Assembly: GCA_002361175.1 (NCBI GenBank)
Contig: DESG01000117.1
Span: forward strand, 465-31,942
Direction of reading: 5' to 3'
Source of the DNA: Lachnoclostridium sp. UBA3320
GTDB taxonomy: Bacteria; Bacillota; Clostridia; Lachnospirales; Lachnospiraceae
Length of the DNA stretch: 31,478 nucleotides
The notes beneath the pieces were generated by a model. The model saw nothing but the letters and a program-made list of their open reading frames with translations. It was not told the DNA's origin and did not search any database. Below, in pieces: positions 1 to 6,588 of this stretch (position 1 is the first letter of the stretch; the number at the start of each line of letters is the position of its first letter). A program made the position numbers and the translations under genes.

Positions 1-417
1 TCTTTCATGTTATAATAAGTTTGCAAAATCCTAATGAAAGAGGTGACCTTGTTAAAAAAATAGTTTTGACCTGTTTTTTTTAAAGCTTTATTCCCATCTA
101 AAATTAACTTAGTGATATTGATTTTCTTGTAACAGTTCAGATACCCACTAGTTTAAAGCATAAATCTAAGATATAGGTTAATATTTATGCATTAAATTAT
201 ATAATATTGAGTACATTTTCTACATAATATTATGCATATTTTACAACAGCTTTTATTTTTCTAATAAAAATTAACTCATTTTAGAGAGGTATCTGAACTG
301 TTACATTTTCTTGCCTGCTATCTTTAATATCAGTACAAAATTAGTAGAAATTTTCAAGATTATGTGATAGACTAGGTTAAAACAAAATTTAAACTATAAA
401 TATGAGGTGTATCCTTT
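1..417. other. AT-rich leader without a complete gene
   Basis: No complete gene is visible. The first 8 bases (TCTTTCAT) are repeated inverted at 34-41. Next comes a good ribosome site (AAGAGGTGA, 38-46) followed by TTG TTA AAA AAA TAG, a four-codon frame that ends at once. A perfect 17-bp inverted repeat lies at 129-145 and 288-304. The DNA between the arms is very AT-rich, with two ATGCAT palindromes. The stretch ends at the ribosome site of the HEPN-like gene (GAGGTG, 404-409). I see no tRNA or known riboswitch here. Confidence 0.6.
129..304. repeat. Perfect 17-bp inverted repeat enclosing 142 bp
   Basis: GTAACAGTTCAGATACC at 129-145 is exactly reverse-complemented at 288-304. The spacer is AT-rich and non-coding. 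The octamer ATTTTCTT touches the outer end of both arms in direct orientation (121-128 and 305-312), so it is not part of the inverted repeat. This could be the ends of a small mobile element (MITE-like), a long-range RNA stem in the leader of the gene at 418, or a paired binding site. No transposase is nearby. Confidence 0.75.
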
Positions 418-1647
418 ATGACAATCCATAATAATTATATTTTTCTTCCAAAGCAAAAGAAAAAGGTACAGGAACAACATCATAAAGATGATGTAATTCA
501 TATAGAAATGCCCAGAAATATTCTTTTTTATATTAAGGAAATTTTTGGAAATCCTACAGAGACAGACAAATATTTACTAGATTTTAAGGTTTCATACACC
601 TATAAAACTGCTAATGAGGAATACACTGTAATATTTACAGTAATTAATGTTTCAAAATATACTTATCTTGATATAAGTCTAAACAGGGAAACAATAGAAG
701 ATGCAATACAATCATTAGAAGATATACATAACAAAATAACTGCATCTGAAATTGAAGATAATTACATTATGATAGTGTCATACGATTATATTTCAGAATA
801 TTACTGTAATGAAGCATATCCAAAACTTAATGAATTGGAAAGAAATTTAAGAAGATTGCTACTTAATACTTATACTATTAATTTTGGCACAGAATATTTT
901 GAAACAACAATTAAAAAAGATTTACAGGAAAAAATAAAGAAAGCGGTACAATCCAGAACTAAAAACCCTGAAAAAAGAAAAATTGAACAACTAAAAAAAT
1001 TCTTTTATTCAATGGAATTTGGCGATATACAAGCACTGTTATTTACAAAAAATTGGACAATCATTGAAGAAAATGATAAAGAAAAATTTTTATCAGAAAC
1101 CAAAAATTTGAGTAAATTAACCGATGAAGAATTAAGAGCAGCTTTTGAAAAATTTTCTCCAAAAAGTGATTGGGAAAGATTATTTTCAGACAAAGCAGCT
1201 GATGTAAATATTGAGCAGCTAATCGAGGCAATTCGTTTACAAAGGAATGATATTGCTCATTGCAAATTCTTTTATAAAGAGAAATATGAATCATTTTGTG
1301 AAATATCTGATAGACTTAACAGTGCTATTCTTGAGGCAATTAATATCACAGAAAAAAAAGATTTTCTAAATAAAAAAGCAGAATTTTTCAATATATCAAT
1401 GGCTGGTATTTCTGAAAAATTTGCCCAACTTCTAGCAGTAATGCCAGAATCCATAAAATTAAAATCATCGTATGAAAATACAGAATATATATTATCAATG
1501 TTTAAAGACAAATTGAAAGCATTCACAGTACCTGCATACATATATAAAGCATTATCAGAATTGCCTAAAAATCACATACCGACATTGCTGAATATAGAAA
1601 CAGATGATGAGATAATTGAAGAGGATGAGGAGAAAAATAATTCATAA
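418..1647 (+). CDS. Orphan HEPN-like protein (candidate RNase or abortive-infection type)
   Basis: This is a 409-residue soluble protein that I cannot place in a named family. The C-terminal half is helical. It includes a charged helix (about 136-149, PKLNELERNLRR) and, after a variable middle, the segment LQRNDIAHCKFF. That segment carries R276-N-D-I-A-H281, which fits the Rx4-6H signature of HEPN domains with a polar residue after the Arg. HEPN proteins are commonly metal-independent RNases in toxin-antitoxin and phage-defence systems. The N-terminal 120 residues look like a separate alpha/beta region, and the C-terminus is strongly acidic (about 395-406). The ATG is set by GAGGTG at 404-409. 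It is the only plus-strand gene in the first 23 kb and has no partner gene. RNase activity is inferred from the motif only; the domain could be a non-catalytic RNA-binding form. Confidence 0.6.
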   Translation: MTIHNNYIFLPKQKKKVQEQHHKDDVIHIEMPRNILFYIKEIFGNPTETDKYLLDFKVSYTYKTANEEYTVIFTVINVSKYTYLDISLNRETIEDAIQSLEDIHNKITASEIEDNYIMIVSYDYISEYYCNEAYPKLNELERNLRRLLLNTYTINFGTEYFETTIKKDLQEKIKKAVQSRTKNPEKRKIEQLKKFFYSMEFGDIQALLFTKNWTIIEENDKEKFLSETKNLSKLTDEELRAAFEKFSPKSDWERLFSDKAADVNIEQLIEAIRLQRNDIAHCKFFYKEKYESFCEISDRLNSAILEAINITEKKDFLNKKAEFFNISMAGISEKFAQLLAVMPESIKLKSSYENTEYILSMFKDKLKAFTVPAYIYKALSELPKNHIPTLLNIETDDEIIEEDEEKNNS

Positions 1648-1973
1648 TCTATTCTTCTAAAAGAGGGAACTGCTTCAAGCAATTCTCTCTTCCCTCTCTT
1701 TCCCATCTCAGGTGTCCATTCATTTATTCGGACAACAGCCCTAATTTGTGAAGATTCTTTATCTGGATGTTTAAATTCTCTAATTATGTCATTATTTTTT
1801 GAAATTATCATAAATAAATTTGGTGTTTCATCAAACATACCTTTACACGAGCCAGGTTCTGTTCTTTACCTATTCATCCCAAAAGTAATACCACTTTCCA
1901 AATATACTTCTTTTGGACCATTATAGTTTAAATCCTCGTCCTTTCTGTTATTTTTCCTAGAATTATATTCTTT
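1572..1973 (-). pseudogene. Degraded-looking minus-strand reading frame
   Basis: A minus-strand frame is open from just after a TGA (1974-1976) to a stop at 1572, broken once by TAA at 1866-1868. The part after the TAA reads like real protein, for example RTEPGSCKGMFDETP and KESSQIRAVVRINEWTPEMG. The part before it continues in the same frame (GPKEVYLESGITFGMNR). There is no start codon with a ribosome site, and the last 76 bases are antisense to the 3' end of the HEPN-like gene, where the translation becomes Ser-rich noise. I read it as a possible relic of an older gene. It could also be chance openness in AT-rich DNA. Confidence 0.3.
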
Positions 1974-2464
1974 TCATTCTAATTCATTTGAATGTCCTTG
2001 AATATTATTATTACTTCGGTAGTTATATATCGCAATAATTTTATGCTGGATGAATATTTATATTTTTGTAAGTATATAAGTTTTTTCTATACCCAATGTA
2101 TATTATAAAGCTTTTTTAATCATTTACCATAAACTATTCCAAAATATTTGTTACCAATATTTCAGTTGTAGTACAAGAAATAGGAAATTGCAGAACACGA
2201 AAAGTTAATTCTATGAATTTTTAAAATGTAGAAATTTAATCAATCTTTGATTAAATTATCTAGCAAATTTCAAAGATTTTCCCAAAAGACAGTTGTATGA
2301 AGACGCTGGTGCTTAAATCTGGTCTTTTCAGATTTTATGCACCATTGCGTGCTTCGTCCAAGCGCAAGCGTGCTGTCATTGAAAAAACTTTGAAATTGCT
2401 AGAGGCATATAATTTAAAATTATGGTAGTTTTGCTATTTAAAACTATTACATCTGCCTGTTTAC
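1648..2464. other. 817-bp intergenic stretch
   Basis: There is no intact gene. The left part holds the degraded frame and a dyad AGAGGGAA (1662-1669) / TTCCCTCT (1690-1697) that may act as a weak terminator for the HEPN-like gene. The region 1975-2230 is AT-rich, and I see nothing in it. The region 2234-2446 holds the structured palindromic element and a small AT hairpin (2426-2446, TAGTTTT/AAAACTA) just beyond the stop of the gene at 2465. Confidence 0.6.
2234..2402. repeat. Multi-stem palindromic element (candidate ncRNA or MITE)
   Basis: Several nested complementary segments lie together. ATTTAATCAA (2234-2243) pairs with TTGATTAAAT (2247-2256). The 22-base arms 2260-2281 and 2381-2402 are inverted copies (CTAGCAAATTTCAAAG against CTTTGAAATTGCTAG) with few mismatches. 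Inside them, GACAG (2288-2292) faces CTGTC (2373-2377). A stem at 2308-2321/2329-2343 (GGTGC...GCACC, loop GTCTTTT) and a short GTGCTT/AAGCGC hairpin (about 2349-2363) sit within. The inner part is more GC-rich than its surroundings. The layout suggests a closed multi-branch RNA or a non-autonomous mobile repeat. A 43-codon frame (2297-2428) overlaps it but has no ribosome site. Confidence 0.5.
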
Positions 2465-3250
2465 TTATTCTGTATCTTCAAACAACATTGAAATAATGTC
2501 ATCTTGATTTTCTGGCTGATATGATGCAATAAGATTATCAAGCAAATTATTTTCTGCACTGTTTTCGATGCTTCTTTCTATCTCCTGCACATCAATATTT
2601 ATACTATCCTCTTCTTCGTCATCTTGCCTTAACAGGCTGTCTTCTTCTGCTTCTTTTTCATCTATTGGCGGCAATTTCTTTGTTATTTTAATCTCTTTGC
2701 CACAAAGATACATTGTAGTAATCAAGTACCTTGAACCATCAGGAAGCGTGACAACCTGTGAGAATGTACCTTTTTTGCGCTGTGGTCCTGCATTTTCTTC
2801 ACTATCCATTTCCGAAATTGAAAAGCTATTTACATCATCAAATTCTAACTCTTCATTATCCACATTGCCATTTATAGTATCATCTGGTGCAAGCTTTATT
2901 GTGGACATAAGCTCACCTGGTATATTTGTCAGCAAAAGCTTTCCATCAACATAATATTTTACTGCACCACTATCTGTATTCTCTATAACTATTGTGCTTT
3001 CCTCACCACTATCTGAAGAATTAAAGAAATTATTCTTTACACCTTGTCTGCTGCAAAAATCAATCAGACTGTCAATGCCAGCTTTTCTTGAAGTATATCC
3101 AGAAAGCTGTTCTTTATCTTGTGTCTGCCCTAAATTATAGAAATCTGCAAATCCATCATCAGTTTCGCTATCAGAAAATATTTTTCCTGTATTTCTATTA
3201 TAAACAAAAGCATAATAACTGCTTATGCTTCCTACACCTTCTATTTTCAT
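2465..3250 (-). CDS. Acidic hypothetical protein
   Basis: This is a 261-residue protein I do not recognise. It lacks a signal peptide and membrane segments. The N-terminus (MKIEGVGSISSYYAFVYNR) is followed by a region with a likely beta-rich segment at about 85-120 (STIVIENTDSGAVKYYVDGK). A second one, at about 160-192, contains TLPDGSRYLITTMYLCG. The rest is very acidic, especially 196-225, and the C-terminus ends in FEDTE. The ATG is preceded by GAAAGGA at good spacing. It lies downstream of the LytTR regulator on the same strand, 136 bp away, with a likely terminator between them, so it may have its own promoter. The pairing with LytTR hints at regulation by it, but this is only an inference from position. 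Confidence 0.7.
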   Translation of the reverse strand: MKIEGVGSISSYYAFVYNRNTGKIFSDSETDDGFADFYNLGQTQDKEQLSGYTSRKAGIDSLIDFCSRQGVKNNFFNSSDSGEESTIVIENTDSGAVKYYVDGKLLLTNIPGELMSTIKLAPDDTINGNVDNEELEFDDVNSFSISEMDSEENAGPQRKKGTFSQVVTLPDGSRYLITTMYLCGKEIKITKKLPPIDEKEAEEDSLLRQDDEEEDSINIDVQEIERSIENSAENNLLDNLIASYQPENQDDIISMLFEDTE

Positions 3251-3317
3251 AAATGTACAATCCTTTCTTAAAAATAATTAATCATTACTTAGCAATAATC
3301 TTTACAGCGGACGTTTG

Positions 3318-3349
3318 TTTAAAACCATCCATCTGTCATTCAGGACGGT
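3318..3349 (-). terminator. Probable Rho-independent terminator after the LytTR gene
   Basis: On the minus strand ACCGTCC (3349-3343) pairs with GGATGGT (3330-3324), with one G-U pair and a 12-base loop, followed directly by TTTT. It sits 38 bases beyond the stop of the LytTR gene. The stem is short and the U-run modest. Confidence 0.45.
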
Positions 3350-3386
3350 ATCACTTTCCTTTAAGGTCCAAGTGTTAAAATATATA

Positions 3387-3827
3387 CTATCTTTTAAGAT
3401 ATAATGTATATGAATGTGCAAAGCCGCTATATTTTTCTTTAGACATATAAACAATTTCTCCGCTGCTTATCTTTATACTATCAGAAGTGTATTCTAAAAC
3501 ATGTGCCATATTTACAATAAATCCTCTGTGGCACTGATAAAATCCATCACCTAAAAGATATTTTAAATTATCCATTGTAGAATAAATTTCAATAATGCCA
3601 TTCGTCATGTGTATTTCTTTCTTTCGGCGATTACTTTCTACATACATTATATCATTTTTATTAACTACAATGCTTTTGGATTTTGTTTTGACAAGCAATA
3701 CATTTCTATTCTCTTTTTCTCTACTATTCACCTCTCTTTCTACACCAGCCAATGCATTTTCAGATTTATTCAATGCCTTTGGCTGTTTTCTGAAAAATCC
3801 ATCATTACTGTATGCTTCTATATCCAT
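3387..3827 (-). CDS. LytTR-domain DNA-binding regulator without receiver domain
   Basis: This is a 146-residue transcription regulator. Residues about 42-146 form a LytTR domain. The marks are the conserved opening (LLVKTKSKSIVVNKNDIMYV), the ESNRRKKEIH segment, and the core FYQCHRGFIVNMAHV. The first 40 residues are charged and not a response-regulator receiver, so there is no visible phosphorylation site. I start it at ATG 3827 because GGGAGG lies 6 bases upstream. A TTG at 3833 abuts that ribosome site and is less likely. A 25-bp palindrome starts 28 bp upstream. LytTR-only proteins often control neighbouring membrane or bacteriocin genes and may be autoregulated. Its target here is unknown. 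Confidence 0.88.
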   Translation of the reverse strand: MDIEAYSNDGFFRKQPKALNKSENALAGVEREVNSREKENRNVLLVKTKSKSIVVNKNDIMYVESNRRKKEIHMTNGIIEIYSTMDNLKYLLGDGFYQCHRGFIVNMAHVLEYTSDSIKISSGEIVYMSKEKYSGFAHSYTLYLKR

Positions 3828-3854
3828 TACCAACCTCCCTCATTTTTATATATC

Positions 3855-3879
3855 GGCAAAATTATGTCATAATTTTGCC
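3855..3879. promoter_or_regulatory. 25-bp perfect palindrome upstream of the LytTR gene
   Basis: GGCAAAATTATG (3855-3866) and CATAATTTTGCC (3868-3879) are exact inverted copies around one central base. It lies between the miaB stop (3919) and the LytTR start (3827). There is no T-run on either side, so it does not look like a terminator. An operator is more likely. LytTR proteins usually bind direct repeats, so another regulator is also possible. Confidence 0.55.
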
Positions 3880-3918
3880 AAAATGTAATAAAATACCTCA
3901 CAAATGTAACAAATATTT

Positions 3919-5376
3919 TTAACACCTCTCTCCATAATAATAAAACCCTCTGCTCTCACATAACTTAACAGGAACAATTTTTCCTATAAGAGACTTGTCA
4001 CCCTTAAAATGAACCAGATAATTTTGTCCTGTTCTGCCTGTAACAAAACCTTCCTCTTGTGCATTTTTCTCCTCAACTAATACATCTGTTATCTTTCCTA
4101 CAGACTGTGCAGCCTTTTTTGCTGAAGTGTCTTGTACAACTTTTAAAAGCCTTTCAAACCTTTCCTTGATAACTTCATCAGAAATCTGATTTTGCATCGA
4201 AGCTGCTGGTGTTCCTGTGCGTTTACTATATATAAATGTAAATGCACTGTCATATTCTGCCTTTTCTATAACATCTAGCGTTTCTTTAAAATCATCTTCT
4301 GTCTCACCAGGAAAACCTGTTATTATATCAGTAGTAATTGCAATATCAGGTACTGCTTTCTTTATTTTGTCCACAAGTTTTAGATAACTTTCCTTTGTAT
4401 AATGGCGGTTCATAATCTCAAGCAGACGACTACTGCCGGATTGTAATGGAAGATGTAGATGATGACAAAGTTTCTCTGACTGCCCCATAAATTCTATAAG
4501 TTCATCTGATAAATCTTTTGGGTGTGAGGTCATAAAACGTATGCGTTTAAGACCTTCTATATTTTCTACTCTCCTAAGAAGCTCAGTAAAACTTATAGGA
4601 TTATCAAGATTTTTGCCATATGAATTGACATTTTGCCCAAGCAGCATAACTTCTACAACACCATCAGCTACAAGGTTTTCTATCTCATTAATAATGTCCT
4701 CTGGTTTTCTGCTCCTCTCTCTGCCACGCACATAAGGTACAATACAGTAACTGCAAAAGTTATTACAGCCAAACATTATATTTACTCCACTTTTAAATGA
4801 ATATTTTCGTTCTGTTGGAAGTTCTTCTACAATCTCTGTAGACTTTTCCCAGATATCAATAATCATTTTATTATTTCCTGATTCATCTAAAAGTTTCATA
4901 GCCAGAAGTTGGGCCAGTTTAAATATATTGTGAGTTCCAAAAATTATATCCACATTTTGATAACTTCTGCGAATTTTATCAACTGCTTGCTTTTCCTGCA
5001 TCATACAGCCACAGAGAATTATAATCATATTTGGATTTTTCTTTTTATATTTTTTAAGCTGTCCTATTCTTCCATATAATTTAAGATTTGCATTTTCTCT
5101 AACTGTACACGTGTTAAATAAAACAAGGTCTGCCTCTTCTGAATCTGCTTCTTCATAACCAATGCATTTAAAGATGCCAAGAATTTTCTCAGAATCTCGT
5201 GCATTCATCTGACAGCCGAAAGTCTGGACATAAGCAGTTGGACAACGATTGTTCTTTTTTTTAAATTCCTTAATCCACTCTCGACACTTTGCCATAAAAT
5301 AATACTGCCTAGATGGTTCTTTTTCTGGTGGTGCAGTAGTTAAATCTATACTGTCTAAATTAATTTCGTTATACAT
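3919..5376 (-). CDS. miaB: tRNA-2-methylthio-N6-dimethylallyladenosine synthase MiaB
   Basis: This radical-SAM methylthiotransferase turns i6A37 of tRNAs into ms2i6A, stabilising codon-anticodon pairing. The 485 residues show the family layout. There is a leader of about 45 residues, common in clostridial forms. The UPF0004 domain has the auxiliary-cluster cysteines C55 (QTFGC), C90 (NTCTVREN) and C124 (CGC). The radical-SAM motif is C204-NNF-C208-SY-C211, and a TRAM domain (about 415-480) binds RNA. The TIM-barrel motif TSHPKDLS and the segment HLHLPLQSGS are also typical. The ribosome site is weak or distant (AAGGAAG about 13 bases before ATG). It is the last gene of the run starting with the CPBP protease, 23 bp after the lipoprotein gene. 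All key residues are present. Confidence 0.97.
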   Translation of the reverse strand: MYNEINLDSIDLTTAPPEKEPSRQYYFMAKCREWIKEFKKKNNRCPTAYVQTFGCQMNARDSEKILGIFKCIGYEEADSEEADLVLFNTCTVRENANLKLYGRIGQLKKYKKKNPNMIIILCGCMMQEKQAVDKIRRSYQNVDIIFGTHNIFKLAQLLAMKLLDESGNNKMIIDIWEKSTEIVEELPTERKYSFKSGVNIMFGCNNFCSYCIVPYVRGRERSRKPEDIINEIENLVADGVVEVMLLGQNVNSYGKNLDNPISFTELLRRVENIEGLKRIRFMTSHPKDLSDELIEFMGQSEKLCHHLHLPLQSGSSRLLEIMNRHYTKESYLKLVDKIKKAVPDIAITTDIITGFPGETEDDFKETLDVIEKAEYDSAFTFIYSKRTGTPAASMQNQISDEVIKERFERLLKVVQDTSAKKAAQSVGKITDVLVEEKNAQEEGFVTGRTGQNYLVHFKGDKSLIGKIVPVKLCESRGFYYYGERC

Positions 5377-5399
5377 TTTTCTTGACTTTCTTCCTTTTT

Positions 5400-6569
5400 T
5401 TAATTATCTGGGTCACAATTTCCACATGGTGTATATCCCGCTTTTTCAGCTTCCTTTATTGTGCTAAAATACACTTGATTTTCCTTATCAGGCAGTGAAC
5501 CACAATCTGGAAGATGATACTTCTTAGAAATAGCATTTCCTATAAAGTTGACTTCATCTGTCTGACTGGTGTTAGTTTTACTGTTATTTTTGCTTTTAGA
5601 TATATTAGAAGATGAAGATTGTGTGGTGTTGAATGTTATATTCTTACCATCGCTTATAGCCACTATATCTCCAAGTTCATCAGTGCGGTAAATATTACAG
5701 CCCATTGCATTAAACCTTGCGAGGGCTTCTTCTGAAGGATGCCCATACTTGTTATCTTTGCCTGCACTTATAACAACACTTTCAGGGTGCATTGCCTGCA
5801 TAAATGCCTGTGAAGAAGAATATTTGCTGCCGTGATGCCCCGCAAGGTATACATCACATGACAAATCAATTCCTGTTTCAATCATTTCATATTCACTTTC
5901 TATCTCTGCGTCCCCTGTCATTATAAATGAATTTTCTCCATTGACAAGTTTAATTGCAACAGAATAATCATTAGCATCATCATAATGTGTATCGTTAGGC
6001 GCAAGTATTGTAAATTCTGCATCTCCTATTTTATATTCTGTTCCAGTTACTGGGTATGTAATATCCATATTTTTTTCTTTTATCAGACTTCTAAAAGATT
6101 TATAAACTTTGCTCTCTGCCTTGTAATCTGGAGCAATAACTGTATCTGCATCATAAGAATTAAGCGCACCAACAATGCCGTTTAAATGGTCTGCATCATA
6201 ATGTGTTGCAATAACATAATCCAATTTATTAACTGATTCATCTTGTAAATAAGATACAAGTCTTGATGCATATTTACTGTCACCGCCATCAATAAGCATA
6301 TAATGACCATCACTTTCAATAAGTGTGGCACTTCCCTGCCCCACATCAATAAAATGCACTTCCAAATTTCCATTATCTGATGCTTCTAGGCTTTTACTCC
6401 CATCTTCCAAAAGACTTGCCACTGACCTGCTGTCATCTTCTATATTACCTGCCCCACTGCCACCATCACTACAACCTGTAAAGAAAATTCCTGCTGCAAT
6501 CATAAGAGCAAGAAATTTCTTAATACAGCTTTCTATAAGATTAATATTTGTATTTTTTTTATTCATCAT
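5400..6569 (-). CDS. Secreted metallo-beta-lactamase-fold lipoprotein (ComEC C-terminal-like)
   Basis: This 389-residue predicted lipoprotein has a hydrophobic signal (about 17-31) and lipobox FFTGC with acceptor C33. A Ser/Asp-rich linker leads to a metallo-hydrolase domain like the C-terminal part of ComEC/Rec2. Its motifs are HFIDVGQGSATLI (72-84), LIDGGD, the metal-binding THYDADH (122-128), FIMTGD (215-220) and AGHHGS (243-248). After a Ser/Asn linker (about 316-340) comes a small domain, FIGNAISKKYHLPDC, with H352, C356, C382 and C385. It resembles the Ada-type zinc-binding module found on secreted nucleases. Extracellular nuclease or phosphodiesterase activity is likely, but the substrate is not shown. 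Two ATGs lie at 6569 and 6566; GGAG fits the second slightly better. The gene sits 19 bp after the EAL gene. Confidence 0.88.
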   Translation of the reverse strand: MMNKKNTNINLIESCIKKFLALMIAAGIFFTGCSDGGSGAGNIEDDSRSVASLLEDGSKSLEASDNGNLEVHFIDVGQGSATLIESDGHYMLIDGGDSKYASRLVSYLQDESVNKLDYVIATHYDADHLNGIVGALNSYDADTVIAPDYKAESKVYKSFRSLIKEKNMDITYPVTGTEYKIGDAEFTILAPNDTHYDDANDYSVAIKLVNGENSFIMTGDAEIESEYEMIETGIDLSCDVYLAGHHGSKYSSSQAFMQAMHPESVVISAGKDNKYGHPSEEALARFNAMGCNIYRTDELGDIVAISDGKNITFNTTQSSSSNISKSKNNSKTNTSQTDEVNFIGNAISKKYHLPDCGSLPDKENQVYFSTIKEAEKAGYTPCGNCDPDN

Positions 6570-6588
6570 ACATCTCCACTATTTTAGA

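Noticed and set aside
2297..2428. 43-codon plus-strand frame MKTLVLKSGLFRFYAPLR...
   Set aside because: It has no ribosome site and runs straight through the palindromic element; the pairing explains the sequence better than coding.
3251..3386. Possible c-di-GMP or guanidine riboswitch before the acidic protein gene
   Set aside because: The hairpin here has no conserved aptamer core and fits better as the LytTR terminator.
3595..3888. Plus-strand frames opposite the LytTR gene
   Set aside because: Antisense shadows rich in Phe/Ser/Leu with no start signals; the minus-strand LytTR domain is clear.
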